Source: Candidatus Thiothrix putei
Lineage (GTDB): Bacteria; Pseudomonadota; Gammaproteobacteria; Thiotrichales; Thiotrichaceae
NCBI GenBank assembly: GCA_029972225.1
Contig: CP124756.1
Coordinates: 434,001-498,000, forward strand
Direction of reading: 5' to 3'
DNA: 64,000 nt
Shown here one piece after another: positions 1 through 8,921 of the stretch. How positions within the stretch are numbered: the first letter of the stretch is position 1; every line of letters starts with the position of its first letter. Position numbers and translations under genes: made by a program. Below the pieces are notes generated by a model. It worked only from the letters and a program-made list of their open reading frames with translations. It did not search any database and had not been told where the DNA came from.

Positions 1-90
1 AGAATGACCGTTTACGACGAATTGCCTGAAACTCTATCATAAGTTAGTAAAAAATACCCACTAATAACGCCCGCATTCGTGTTTATATGC

Positions 91-118
91 GTCAACATCA
101 ACCTCTTCGACACCCGAA
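91..118 (+). pseudogene. possible 5' relic of an alkB gene
   Basis: This short stretch reads VNINLFDTR in one frame and resembles, base for base, the first codons of the intact alkB at 11490 (NLNLFNTP). Together with an alkB 3' relic at 4382 it suggests that the ATPase/Fic block between them was inserted into an older alkB copy. The match is only about 25 bases, so this is tentative. Confidence 0.3.
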
Positions 119-148
119 ACACGATGTTTACCTTGCAAATTGGGGAGT

Positions 149-1336
149 ATGTTCCATAATTTGCAGATGATTACCCGACAGCTATACCCACACCTTGTTG
201 AAAATTTGGCACAATTTCCCGCAGTAGCCTTACTGGGGCCGCGTCAGGCCGGTAAGACAACGCTGGCGGAAGTGCTGTGCGCACAGCGTGAATCCTGCCT
301 TTACCTTGATCTGGAAAGCCCGACTGACCGCAATAAGTTGCTTGATCCTGAAGCCTATTTGAGTCAGCACGAAGACAAGCTGGTGATTCTGGATGAGGTG
401 CAACGTTTGCCAGAACTGTTCCAGCCGTTACGCAGCCTGATTGATCGCGGCAGGAAAAAAGGGCTGGATCACGGACGCTTCTTGTTACTGGGGTCTGCCT
501 CCGGTGATTTGCTGCGGCAATCGGGTGAAAGCCTCGCGGGGCGGATTGCGTATCTGGAATTGCCACCGTTTCAGGTGCTGGAAACACCACCTACCGCGCA
601 GGATGTGCTGTGGGTACGCGGCGGTTTCCCCACCAGTTTTCTGGCAGTGAATGACCGGCAAAGTGTCGTCTGGCGGCAAAACCTGATCAGCACTTACCTT
701 GAACGGGATATTCCTTCTTACGGCACACGCATTCCGGCGGAAACCTTGCAGCGTTTCTGGACAATGCTGGCACACAATCAAGGTGGAATGCTCAACGTGT
801 CGCAGTTGGGTAAAAACCTAATGGTGGATACCAAAACCGTGAGTCGCTATCTCGATTTATTGGTCGATTTGTTGCTGGTAAGACGGGTATTGCCTTGGCA
901 TAGCAACGTAGGCAAGCGTTTGGTGAAATCCCCCAAGGTGTATATCCGTGACAGTGGTCTGGTTCATGCCTTGCTGGGTATCCACGATGCCGATACCTTG
1001 TTGGGGCATCCCGTGGTGGGTAACAGTTGGGAAGGTTTTTGCATGGAAAACCTGCTGAATGCTGCTCCCTTTAATACCACATCGGGTTTTTACCGCAGCA
1101 GTGCGGGGGCAGAAGTTGATCTGTTGCTGGATATTGCTGGGCAAGGTTTGTGGGCGATCGAAATCAAACGCTCTGCCACAGCCAAGCCGCGCCGTGGTTT
1201 TTATCAGGCGTGTGAAGACCTGCAACCAGCCAAACGTTTGTTGGTGTATCCGGGCAACGAACGCTACCCGATTGGCGAAGGTGTGGAAGTGGTGGGATTG
1301 CGCTTGCTGGCAGAGCAATTGCAGCAGTTAGCGTGA
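149..1336 (+). CDS. AAA ATPase with DUF4143 domain (copy A)
   Basis: ATP-binding protein of the AAA_14/DUF4143 family. Counting from a TTG at 140, a Walker A motif GPRQAGKTT lies at residues 33-41 and a Walker B LVILDEVQ at 81-88. A winged-helix/DUF4143 half follows, and a C-terminal PD-(D/E)XK-like core has D327 in AEVDLLL and the EIK motif at 341-343. Length (about 395 aa) is normal for the family. The start is uncertain among TTG 140, ATG 149 and ATG 167; GGGGAG sits only 1 nt before ATG 149. The cellular role of this family is not settled; members cluster with toxin and defence genes, as here with Fic and hipBA. A near-identical copy lies at 3194. Confidence 0.85.
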   Translation: MFHNLQMITRQLYPHLVENLAQFPAVALLGPRQAGKTTLAEVLCAQRESCLYLDLESPTDRNKLLDPEAYLSQHEDKLVILDEVQRLPELFQPLRSLIDRGRKKGLDHGRFLLLGSASGDLLRQSGESLAGRIAYLELPPFQVLETPPTAQDVLWVRGGFPTSFLAVNDRQSVVWRQNLISTYLERDIPSYGTRIPAETLQRFWTMLAHNQGGMLNVSQLGKNLMVDTKTVSRYLDLLVDLLLVRRVLPWHSNVGKRLVKSPKVYIRDSGLVHALLGIHDADTLLGHPVVGNSWEGFCMENLLNAAPFNTTSGFYRSSAGAEVDLLLDIAGQGLWAIEIKRSATAKPRRGFYQACEDLQPAKRLLVYPGNERYPIGEGVEVVGLRLLAEQLQQLA

Positions 1337-1374
1337 TGTTGGGTTAGCCAGTATTTTATTTGCTTGTCATCAAC

Positions 1375-2889
1375 TCAAGCTGCTGCTAACTCCGCGATGA
1401 AACGGGTAAATGGCACAATGTTTTGCCCAACACTGGCCTGTTCCAGTGCATCCATGTATTCGTCGCGCTTTGCCAATGGAACAACTGTCCACGGGTAGCC
1501 GCCTGCTGCCATCATGAGATTCATCAGGAAACGCCCGCAACGTCCGTTGCCATCCATATACGGGTGGATGTAGACAAAGAAAAAGTGTGACAGCACCACA
1601 TTCACGACGGGTTCGGGTTCATTTTCCATGAGTTCAAACAAGGCGGGCAGGAGTTCGCGCACCGCTTCGTGGTTGGGTGGGACGTGTTGGGAATGGCGGA
1701 TGTAAACGGGGTGATTGCGGTAGCCCGCCAAATTGACAGCACTCAGGATACCGGCGGTAACGCTGGGGGCAAACAGTTCCCGATACCACGTATCGAGATC
1801 GTGGCTGGCAACTGTACCTGCGTTTTCGCCTTGCAATACTTTAGCAACGCTGTGTTTGACCGCTTGAAAGGCTTGCCAGTAACCGCGTGCCGCCATCGCA
1901 TCCAGATGTTCGCGGTCGGCGGGGTTGGTTTGCGGATTCCATTGCCCGCTACGTACCTGCTCAATCAGTTGGGTGTTGACCCGATAGCCTTCGATGGAGA
2001 GGGAGTTGTAAGCATCGGTCAGGTACACCTCTTCGACGTGTTGCAGGTAGCTTGTCGCATCTGTGACTGGATTGGGGGTAACGTTGAAATGGTCGATGAC
2101 AGGCTGGCGGTATTGCTGCCACATCATGCGTAAGCGGTTGACATAGGGGGAATGGCTGCGGCTTTGCAAAGGTAACGTCGGCCTATCGGCAAACGGGTCT
2201 TGCTCGCTAACGCTGTAACCGGCACTGCGGAGGGTGGCAATCAGATTATCAGCGATGGCATCCCGCCCGATATTGCGGAACGCGCCAACCAAACGCCCCG
2301 CCACGACACTATTGCCGCCTTCCAACAAATGCCGTAACAGGTTGGACGCATCGGGCAACATTGCCAATGCTGCCCGCATTTCAATCGGGTTGGCACTGAA
2401 CTGGCGCGGTAAGCATTGGATGAGTGCCACTTCCAGCCGCATAACACGAATGCCGTCAAGGGTTTGGATGTATGCAGGGGCGGGAATCCCCAAGCGCAAA
2501 TCCAGCAATGATGTGCCATGCAAGAGTGCTGTCGGCTTATTGCCTGCCTTGGGGGAACGTACCAGCAATTGCCGGGGAATAGTCCAGTTGCCGACGTGCA
2601 GACTGATGGATTGTTCTGCGCCCAAACACCATTCAGTGCCGAAGCGGGTATTTAGATAATCGTGACAGAAACCCCAGAATGAAGCGTACCAAGAAGTGCT
2701 TTCACCTTGGCGTTCATCCGGGCGGGTGGGGATGAACCAGCCCTTCATGACTTCGCGCAGGAAACCCTGTTGCAGCAGGCGTTCGCGGTGGGTGCGGGTT
2801 AGCTCGTTGCTTTGGATGCCAACGCGCTGTTGATCTTGTAGAGCTTTCAAGGCACTCAGGGATTGCGCCAGTTTGTTGGCTGGGGACAT
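1375..2889 (-). CDS. Fic family protein with N-terminal winged-helix-like domain
   Basis: Probable AMP-transferase (Fic/FIDO fold) that would modify target hydroxyls using ATP. The hallmark HPYMDGNGRCGR is at about residues 442-453 and contains the catalytic His. A SLSIEG motif near residue 295 fits the (S/T)xxxE(G/N) inhibitory helix, so the enzyme is probably self-inhibited. Residues 12-50 look like the HTH found at the N terminus of AbiEi-type antitoxins (LTRTHRERLLQQGFLREV), suggesting DNA binding or autoregulation. It is convergent with the upstream ATPase gene. Three direct repeats with 24-bp spacing lie 31-88 bp upstream of its start. The substrate is unknown. Confidence 0.85.
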   Translation of the reverse strand: MSPANKLAQSLSALKALQDQQRVGIQSNELTRTHRERLLQQGFLREVMKGWFIPTRPDERQGESTSWYASFWGFCHDYLNTRFGTEWCLGAEQSISLHVGNWTIPRQLLVRSPKAGNKPTALLHGTSLLDLRLGIPAPAYIQTLDGIRVMRLEVALIQCLPRQFSANPIEMRAALAMLPDASNLLRHLLEGGNSVVAGRLVGAFRNIGRDAIADNLIATLRSAGYSVSEQDPFADRPTLPLQSRSHSPYVNRLRMMWQQYRQPVIDHFNVTPNPVTDATSYLQHVEEVYLTDAYNSLSIEGYRVNTQLIEQVRSGQWNPQTNPADREHLDAMAARGYWQAFQAVKHSVAKVLQGENAGTVASHDLDTWYRELFAPSVTAGILSAVNLAGYRNHPVYIRHSQHVPPNHEAVRELLPALFELMENEPEPVVNVVLSHFFFVYIHPYMDGNGRCGRFLMNLMMAAGGYPWTVVPLAKRDEYMDALEQASVGQNIVPFTRFIAELAAA

Positions 2890-2919
2890 GGGGGTACTCG
2901 CGGGCTGTGACAGACAATC

Positions 2920-2977
2920 TTTAGGTTATCATGCTATACCATTGTTAGGTTATTCTGTTGTGCGATCTTTAGGTTAT
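2920..2977. promoter_or_regulatory. three TTTAGGTTAT direct repeats, 24-bp period
   Basis: TTTAGGTTAT at 2920, GTTAGGTTAT at 2944 and TTTAGGTTAT at 2968 are spaced by exactly 24 bp. They lie just upstream of the minus-strand fic start at 2889. The regular spacing suggests a cooperative binding site, possibly for the HTH of the Fic protein itself (inference). The last two units are repeated near 6097. Confidence 0.5.
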
Positions 2978-3012
2978 TGTGCTTTTTTCTGTGGGGAATA
3001 CAGGAATAGCCC

Positions 3013-3162
3013 ATGCTAAACCGGCATATCAGCTACTTTATCGGACAGCATCCGGGGCGGGTGATACAGGGGATTGTGTTGTATGGCGGGGAACGGGTGT
3101 TACCGTTTGGGGAAAGTGACGGGGTGAAGTTGTGGGCAGTGCCGTTGGGGATGATGGCATGA
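3013..3162 (+). pseudogene. C-terminal relic of a third DUF4143 ATPase
   Basis: A 49-codon open frame encodes a tail typical of DUF4143 proteins: HPGRVIQGIVLYGGERVLPF followed by a KLWAVPLG ending. No ATPase core precedes it. It is the 3' stump of a divergent ATPase gene, located directly in front of the second complete copy. It may mark the point where copy B was inserted. Confidence 0.6.
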
Positions 3163-3168
3163 AACCGT

Positions 3169-4381
3169 ATGTTTACCTTGCAAATTGGGGAGTATGTTCC
3201 ATAATTTGCAGATGATTACCCGACAGCTATACCCACACCTTGTTGAAAATTTGGCACAATTTCCCGCAGTAGCCTTACTGGGGCCGCGTCAGGCCGGTAA
3301 GACAACGCTGGCGGAAGTGCTGTGCGCACAGCGTGAATCCTGCCTTTACCTTGATCTGGAAAGCCCGACTGACCGCAATAAGTTGCTTGATCCTGAAGCC
3401 TATTTGAGTCAGCACGAAGACAAGCTGGTGATTCTGGATGAGGTGCAACGTTTGCCAGAACTGTTCCAGCCGTTACGCAGCCTGATTGATCGCGGCAGGA
3501 AAAAAGGGCTGGATCACGGACGCTTCTTGTTACTGGGGTCTGCCTCCGGTGATTTGCTGCGGCAATCGGGTGAAAGCCTCGCGGGGCGGATTGCGTATCT
3601 GGAATTGCCACCGTTTCAGGTGCTGGAAACACCACCTACCGCGCAGGATGTGCTGTGGGTACGCGGCGGTTTCCCCACCAGTTTTCTGGCAGTGAATGAC
3701 CGGCAAAGTGTCGTCTGGCGGCAAAACCTGATCAGCACTTACCTTGAACGGGATATTCCTTCTTACGGCACACGCATTCCGGCGGAAACCTTGCAGCGTT
3801 TCTGGACAATGCTGGCACACAATCAAGGTGGAATGCTCAACGTGTCGCAGTTGGGTAAAAACCTAATGGTGGATACCAAAACCGTGAGTCGCTATCTCGA
3901 TTTATTGGTCGATTTGTTGCTGGTAAGACGGGTATTGCCTTGGCATAGCAACGTAGGCAAGCGTTTGGTGAAATCCCCCAAGGTGTATATCCGTGACAGT
4001 GGTCTGGTTCATGCCTTACTGGGTATCCACGATGCCGATATTTTGTTGGGGCATCCGGTGGTGGGTAACAGTTGGGAAGGTTTTTGCATGGAAAACCTGC
4101 TGAATGCCGCGCCCTTTAACACCACATCGGGTTTTTACCGCAGCAGTGCGGGGGCAGAAATTGATCTGTTGCTGGATATTGCGGGGCAAGGTTTGTGGGC
4201 TGTCGAAATCAAACGCTCTGCCACAGCCAAGCCGCGCCGTGGGTTTTATCAAGCGTGTGATGACCTGCAACCTGCCAAACGTTTGTTGGTGTATCCCGGC
4301 AACGAACGCTACCCGATTGGCGAAGGTGTGGAAGTGGTGGGATTGTGCTTGCTGGTGGAGCAATTGCAGCAGTTGGTGTGA
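3169..4381 (+). repeat. direct duplication of 124-1336
   Basis: The segment starting at ATGTTTACCTTGCAAAT is identical by eye to 124 onward for about 850 bp (to about 973). It then differs by scattered substitutions to the end of the gene. The sharp change from identity to divergence points to gene conversion or a recent partial duplication. Confidence 0.85.
3194..4381 (+). CDS. AAA ATPase with DUF4143 domain (copy B)
   Basis: Second copy of the DUF4143 ATPase at 149. The N-terminal 270 or so residues are the same, including Walker A GPRQAGKTT and Walker B LVILDEVQ. The C-terminal third carries substitutions (DADILLG for DADTLLG, AEIDLLL for AEVDLLL, QACDDL for QACEDL, VGLCLLVEQ for VGLRLLAEQ). 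The nuclease-like D...ExK residues are kept, so the protein should be functional if copy A is. It is followed by an alkB relic and the hipBA operon. Start choice is as uncertain as for copy A (TTG 3185, ATG 3194, ATG 3212). Confidence 0.85.
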   Translation: MFHNLQMITRQLYPHLVENLAQFPAVALLGPRQAGKTTLAEVLCAQRESCLYLDLESPTDRNKLLDPEAYLSQHEDKLVILDEVQRLPELFQPLRSLIDRGRKKGLDHGRFLLLGSASGDLLRQSGESLAGRIAYLELPPFQVLETPPTAQDVLWVRGGFPTSFLAVNDRQSVVWRQNLISTYLERDIPSYGTRIPAETLQRFWTMLAHNQGGMLNVSQLGKNLMVDTKTVSRYLDLLVDLLLVRRVLPWHSNVGKRLVKSPKVYIRDSGLVHALLGIHDADILLGHPVVGNSWEGFCMENLLNAAPFNTTSGFYRSSAGAEIDLLLDIAGQGLWAVEIKRSATAKPRRGFYQACDDLQPAKRLLVYPGNERYPIGEGVEVVGLCLLVEQLQQLV

Positions 4382-4447
4382 CTGTGCGGCGATGTGGTGG
4401 TATGGGGCGGGGGAACGCCTCAATTTGACGTTCCGGCAGGCATTGTG
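4382..4447 (+). pseudogene. 3' relic of alkB with internal deletion
   Basis: The DNA encodes GDVVVWGG and then, after a deletion of about 30 codons with a frame change, ERLNLTFRQAL and a stop. Both pieces match the C terminus of the intact AlkB at 11490 (GDVVVWGG and ARINLTFRQAL). The 2-oxoglutarate-binding arginines lie in the second piece. This is a dead remnant. Confidence 0.75.
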
Positions 4448-4474
4448 AGAAAGTAGCAAATACCAGACTTTCTC
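4447..4474. promoter_or_regulatory. inverted repeat upstream of hipB, candidate operator
   Basis: GAGAAAGT (4447-4454) and ACTTTCTC (4467-4474) form a perfect 8-bp inverted repeat, 26 bp before the hipB start. HipB antitoxins bind palindromes in their own promoter, so this is a plausible autoregulatory operator. It overlaps the end of the alkB relic by one base. Confidence 0.45.
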
Positions 4475-4499
4475 TGTTTTCCTGCCCCAGGAGATTCCA

Positions 4500-4757
4500 A
4501 TGTCGGATAAGAGCGACATTAGCAAACGTCGTCGTCATGCCAGTACAGGCAATGATTCCGTGTTGCTGGCACTCGGCGATCAAATACGCTCAGCCCGCCT
4601 CGCTAATACCATGACCCAAGAAGAACTCGCGCTGGTTTCCGGCGTTGGGCGCGAACTGGTGATCCAGCTTGAAAACGGCAAACCGGGCGTGACCTTGGGC
4701 AAAGCCTGCCGGGTGCTGGCGGTATTAGGGCTGCAATTGACGGCATTGGAGCGTTGA
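4500..4757 (+). CDS. hipB: HipB-like XRE antitoxin
   Basis: An 85-aa helix-turn-helix protein: about 25 basic residues, then an XRE domain (MTQEELALVSGVGRELVIQL, residues about 38-58). It begins at ATG 4500 with AGGAG about 7 bases upstream. It overlaps or abuts the kinase gene at 4760, the usual hipBA order. By family, HipB binds the hip operator and neutralises HipA. The gene symbol rests on domain and context, not on close similarity to E. coli HipB. Confidence 0.85.
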   Translation: MSDKSDISKRRRHASTGNDSVLLALGDQIRSARLANTMTQEELALVSGVGRELVIQLENGKPGVTLGKACRVLAVLGLQLTALER

Positions 4758-4759
4758 GC

Positions 4760-6004
4760 ATGTTGCAAGTGTTGTACGCGGATCAAACGGTCGGGCAGTT
4801 ATGGAGCGAAGCGCGTGAACTGTGTTTCTGTTACGCTGCCAGTTGGGTGCAAGCCTCGCACGCCTTTCCGCTGACACCGCAGTTGCCACTTGGTTTGCAG
4901 CCGTTTCGTGGTGACAAGGTGCTATTCTTTTTCAGCAATCTGTTGCCAGAAGGCGCGGTGCTGGATGTGATCCTGAAACTCAAACGCTTGCCGCGTGGTG
5001 ACGTGTATGCACAATTGGCGGCCTTTGGCGAAGATGCGGCAGGTGCATTTGCGCTAGTGCCGGAAGGTGAAATCCACCAACGCCAAGCGGCGTATCAACC
5101 CTACACCACTGAACATATCCGCGCTGATCTGGTGCGACTGAAAGACCATTTACCACTGTTGTTCCAGCATGGCGAATTGCGCCTCTCCTTAGCAGGAGCG
5201 CAGGACAAAATTCCGGTGCATTACGCGTCGGGTCAGTTTGGCTTGCCGATGGGGGGAGCGGCTTCAACGCATATTCTCAAACCAACGATTCAACCAGAAA
5301 AGTTGTTCCCTGATGCGGTGTTGAATGAAGCGTTTTGCTTGCGATTGGCGCGGCTGAGTGGGCTGGATGCAGTCAAATCGGAAGTCGTGCGCTTACCCGA
5401 ACCTGTGTTGGTGGTTGAGCGTTACGACCGCATGGTGCAAGCTGGGCAAGTGCAACGTTTGCATCAACTGGATTTTTGCCAGCTTGCCGGAGTGTTGCCA
5501 GACCAGAAATACGCTAAAGATGGCAGTCCCAGCTTGGCAGACATTTTCCGCTTAATTGACCAACACGCGGCTGTACCGGGGCGCGACCGTTTGAAGGTGC
5601 TGGATTGGGTAGTGTTCAACTACCTGATCGGCAATGCTGATGCACACGCGAAAAATCTGGCGATGTTGTTGATGGCGGGTAACCGTTTGCAGCTTACGCC
5701 GCTCTACGACTTGCTGTGTACCACGGTTTATCCGTCACTCGATACCCGCATGGCGATGGCAATTGGTGGTGAGTACCGCCCAGAATGGGTGCAACAACGC
5801 CATTGGCAACGCTTTGCTGCCGAAGCAGGCATTAATCCCACCTTATTGCAGAAACGTAGTCTTGCCCTGAGTAAGCGCGTATTGGCGAATATCCAGCCCA
5901 TTGTTGCTGAATTAGCCGTGGGAAATTGCCCCTTGATTGCAGACATTATCCGCCTTGTTCAGAAACGGTCGGAGTGGTTGGAATCACGCCAGATGGGGTT
6001 GTGA
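4760..6004 (+). CDS. hipA: HipA-like serine/threonine kinase toxin
   Basis: About 414 aa with the HipA N-terminal domain and kinase core. LSLAGAQDKIPV (residues about 144-155) is the P-loop-like segment, and THILKP follows. The catalytic loop NYLIGNADAHAKNLAML contains the general-base Asp and metal-binding residues, so the protein looks active. Known HipA toxins phosphorylate aminoacyl-tRNA synthetases and cause dormancy; the target here cannot be read. ATG 4760 is preferred, although an in-frame TTG at 4754 overlaps the hipB stop. It is translationally coupled to hipB. Confidence 0.9.
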   Translation: MLQVLYADQTVGQLWSEARELCFCYAASWVQASHAFPLTPQLPLGLQPFRGDKVLFFFSNLLPEGAVLDVILKLKRLPRGDVYAQLAAFGEDAAGAFALVPEGEIHQRQAAYQPYTTEHIRADLVRLKDHLPLLFQHGELRLSLAGAQDKIPVHYASGQFGLPMGGAASTHILKPTIQPEKLFPDAVLNEAFCLRLARLSGLDAVKSEVVRLPEPVLVVERYDRMVQAGQVQRLHQLDFCQLAGVLPDQKYAKDGSPSLADIFRLIDQHAAVPGRDRLKVLDWVVFNYLIGNADAHAKNLAMLLMAGNRLQLTPLYDLLCTTVYPSLDTRMAMAIGGEYRPEWVQQRHWQRFAAEAGINPTLLQKRSLALSKRVLANIQPIVAELAVGNCPLIADIIRLVQKRSEWLESRQMGL

Positions 6005-6096
6005 TAGGAGCTATCGGCTTGGTGTTTGAAGTAGCGGTAGTGCCGTTGGGCATTGATGGTAGGGAGCGGAAAAGCGGTGTAAACCGTTAGACGATT

Positions 6097-6130
6097 CATA
6101 GGTTATTCTGTTGTGCGATCTTTAGGTTAT
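6097..6130. repeat. second copy of the TTTAGGTTAT repeat segment
   Basis: The 46 bp from 6100 to about 6145 repeat 2947-2992 almost exactly and carry two AGGTTAT units with the same 24-bp spacing. Here the repeat overlaps the 3' end of the broken DUF6998 gene. The fic-upstream copy may therefore be a scrap of the same ancestral locus. Confidence 0.6.
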
Positions 6131-6426
6131 TGTGCTTTTTTCTGCGGCGATTCTGGGTAAACGGTCTGTCGAGACTACTAATTCATTGAGTTTGCGCAGT
6201 TTGGTTAGCGAGATTTGAAATTGCCCATTGCTGGGGAGCGTCTTGCCTGCAAACTGTTGCCAGATGAGATGCCCCGACCCGTTAAATATTTCTTCAAACG
6301 TACCATCTGCGAGTATTTTGATAATGATGGCATGGGTTGGCTGGCTACGAAATCCTACACTGTCGGCTTGCGTCGCTTTGATTTCGACCTCGCACCCGGA
6401 TGCGCTAATCGCGTCGTATCCTTTGG
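6122..6426 (-). pseudogene. 3' part of a DUF6998-like restriction-endonuclease-fold gene
   Basis: The open frame encodes KGYDAISASGCEVEIKATQ, then VGFRSQPTHAIIIKI, DGTFEEIFNG and QISLTKLRKL. The D...EVEIK arrangement is a PD-(D/E)XK nuclease-type core, and the order fits DUF6998 proteins near restriction systems. The N-terminal part is missing: the gene stops abruptly at the IS30 end (6427). An in-frame ORF running into IS30 to 6523 is an artefact of the junction. The family name is from memory; the truncation is seen directly. Confidence 0.6.
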
Positions 6427-6432
6427 GTGAAT

Positions 6433-7114
6433 TCAAGTAATAAGTGCATAACCCACCAACTTTTCGGCCTCTATGCCGGATAGTTCTCGGAACACCTCGT
6501 AAGGTGTCTTGAATCCCAGACACTTCCTTGGTCTGTTGTTGAGTTTATGTACAGCCTCCAGTACCTGTCGGGTGGTCACGTCCAATAGCCCCATTGCCTT
6601 GGGGAAGTATTGGCGTAACAGCCCATTGGCGTTCTCATTTTGCCCACGCTCCCACGAATGGTAGGGCTTGGCGAAATACGTTTCGCACCCAAGGGCTTGG
6701 GCAACTTGCTCATGTTTGGCAAACTCTTTGCCGTTGTCGAAGGTGAGCGTGTGCACCCAATCCTTGAAGCTGTCCAGCAAGGTGATAATGCTGCTGGTTA
6801 CGGCTTCTGCGGTCTTGTTTGCCACTGGAAAAGCTAGGCGTAGCTTGGATTTGCGTTCATCCAGTGTCACCAGTGCGCCTTGGTGTCCCTTGCCGATCAT
6901 GGTGTCGGCTTCCCAGTCACCGAGCCGTTCACGCTGGTTGGCTACCGCTGGGCGTTCGTCAATGTCCACTCGGTTGGGGATGCCTTTGACGCTGCCCGTT
7001 TTACTGCCGTAACGCTGGCGGTATTTCTTCGTATGGCGGCGCAGGTTCAGGTACAGCTTGCCGCCCGCACGCTTGTCCCTGAGTACATGCTGGTAGATGG
7101 CTTCATGGCAAATA
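6433..7114 (-). pseudogene. IS30 transposase, C-terminal part
   Basis: Carries CHEAIYQHVLRDKRAGGK through the stop and is the same as the C-terminal two thirds of the intact transposase at 62444. It includes the DDE residues in DWEADTMIGKG, TFDNGKEF and SWERGQNENANG. It is separated from its N-terminal part at 9383 by the IS630 nest and cannot be expressed as a full protein. Confidence 0.9.
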
Positions 7115-7872
7115 TACTTTGCCCGTGAATAGCTGTTGAATAATGAGAAGCCCTCAAGCAAAGTACGGCTGTTATTGGCAACCGGTCGTCCTTTCCATGA
7201 TCCAGATAGACTTCAGCGAATCCGATCAAACCGCCTTGAATGAGGGGCGTTACCGCCATGCCCACCCTCGCGTCCGCCAACGGATGGAAGTGTTGTGGCT
7301 AAAAAGCCAGGGAATGGCGCATGGGGACATTGAACGGCTGGCACAGGTGAGTTCAACGACGGTCACCCGTTATTTGAAACGTTACCAACAAGGTGGGATC
7401 GCTGCCTTGGAACAACTGGATTTCCGTCGCCCAACCCGCCGGTTGGAACCTTTCCGTGAGCCCCTGAAGAAACATTTTGAGAAGCATCCACCGACCCGGA
7501 TCAGTCAGGCGATCGCTGATATACAGCGCTTAACCGGCCTTGAACTCAAGCGGGAAGCCGTGCGGCTATTCCTGCATGACTTGGGTTTGTCCGTCAGGAA
7601 GGTGGGGATGATACCGGCGAAAGCCGACCCTGCTGCCCAGGAGACTTTTAAAAAAAGAGCTGGAGCCGCGTCTTGAGGAGGCCAAGGCCGGAAAACGCGC
7701 CGTTTTCTTTGTCGACGCCGCCCATTTTGTCCTGGCCCCGTTTCTGGGGTTCCTGTGGTGTTTCACCCGGCTGTTCATCCGCGCCCCTGCCGGACGCCAG
7801 CGCTACAATGTCCTCGGTGCGTTGAATGCAGTCACCCATGAACTGGTCACCGTGACCAATGACAGTTATACC

Positions 7873-8382
7873 TTACAGCGTCAAGACCTGAACATTTTTA
7901 AAGGTTTGAAAATTTGTTGTCATCAACTGGGTCAGTTCTTTCTTGTGATCGGTATCCAGCTTGTCGAGACAGTTGGTGATGGCCGCCTTGAAAGCGGGAA
8001 ACTTATCATAGTATTTCGAGTACAAGCATTTTTTCTTGACGAACTTCCACAACCGTTCAATCAGATTGAGGTTGGGTGAATAGGTCGGTAAAAATAATAG
8101 TTCAATATTGAGCCTTTTCGCACAGGCAAACACGGCTTCACAGCGTTGATACTTGGCATTATCCAAGACCAAAGTGATCGGTATTTTGAGTGCTAACGCT
8201 GCAATTTTTTCCAATAATTCACACACGCTGTTAGCGTTGATATAGGAGTCGTTAGTGATCGTGATGAGTTGTAGCGTTATCGCATTGAGTGCGCCCAATA
8301 CGTTGTAGCGTTGTCGACCACAGGGGGCTTTGATGAATACGCGGGAAAATGACCACAAAAACCCCAGAAACGGTGCTAACAC
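7873..8382 (-). CDS. IS630-B transposase orfB (DDE domain), copy 1
   Basis: Catalytic half of the transposase, with LVLDNAKYQ and NLNLIERLWKF. The first catalytic Asp (FFVDAAHF) lies just before this frame's earliest start and is reached only by -1 frameshifting from orfA at a T7 run. A fusion OrfAB is thus the likely active enzyme. Confidence 0.85.
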   Translation of the reverse strand: MLAPFLGFLWSFSRVFIKAPCGRQRYNVLGALNAITLQLITITNDSYINANSVCELLEKIAALALKIPITLVLDNAKYQRCEAVFACAKRLNIELLFLPTYSPNLNLIERLWKFVKKKCLYSKYYDKFPAFKAAITNCLDKLDTDHKKELTQLMTTNFQTFKNVQVLTL

Positions 8383-8921
8383 GAAGTGGGCGGCATCGAC
8401 AAAAAAAGGGCGCGTTTGCCCTCCTTAGCCTCCTGAATGCGCGGTTTTAGTTCATTTTCCAGGAACTTTTCTTGTGCTTCCACATCAGCTTTGGCGGGTA
8501 TCATCCCCACTTTATGGATGTCCATCCCTATTTTCTTCATAAAGACACGTACCCTGTCCTCACTGCGTTTGATGCCTGTCAGCTCCTCAATCTTAGCGGC
8601 TGCCGCCTTGCTGGTTGCGGGGGGATATTCACGAAAATAGGCTTCAATCTTGTCTTTATATGCCATCAAATCACTCTGTGGTTTATTGAATCGTATTTCT
8701 TTAAGAGCTTCTAAACCGTTAGGTTGTAGGTAGGCGTTTAGGTAGGCAAGCAGCGTGGCTTCTGTAATCCTTTCCAATCGTTTGATTTCCTTATGCGTCA
8801 ACTGTTGGGATTTCAGGTACAGCACGGACATTTTCTTACGGACTCTGGGATGAGGATGGCGCTCCTTCCAGTAGAACAGCTCCGCTATCTCATCCTCAGT
8901 GAAAGTGATTTTTAATGTCAT
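8376..8921 (-). CDS. IS630-B transposase orfA (HTH), copy 1
   Basis: A 181-aa product with winged-helix/HTH region (LTHKEIKRLERITEATLLAY). It ends in GKRALFLSMPPTSC after reading through the T7 run in frame 0. Carries His in MDIHKVGM, as in copy 3; copies 2 and 4 have Arg there. Confidence 0.85.
   Translation of the reverse strand: MTLKITFTEDEIAELFYWKERHPHPRVRKKMSVLYLKSQQLTHKEIKRLERITEATLLAYLNAYLQPNGLEALKEIRFNKPQSDLMAYKDKIEAYFREYPPATSKAAAAKIEELTGIKRSEDRVRVFMKKIGMDIHKVGMIPAKADVEAQEKFLENELKPRIQEAKEGKRALFLSMPPTSC

Noticed and set aside
6122..6523. 133-aa intact minus-strand protein
   Set aside because: The first 30 or so codons are IS30 end sequence in a meaningless frame; only the part left of 6427 is host coding sequence.
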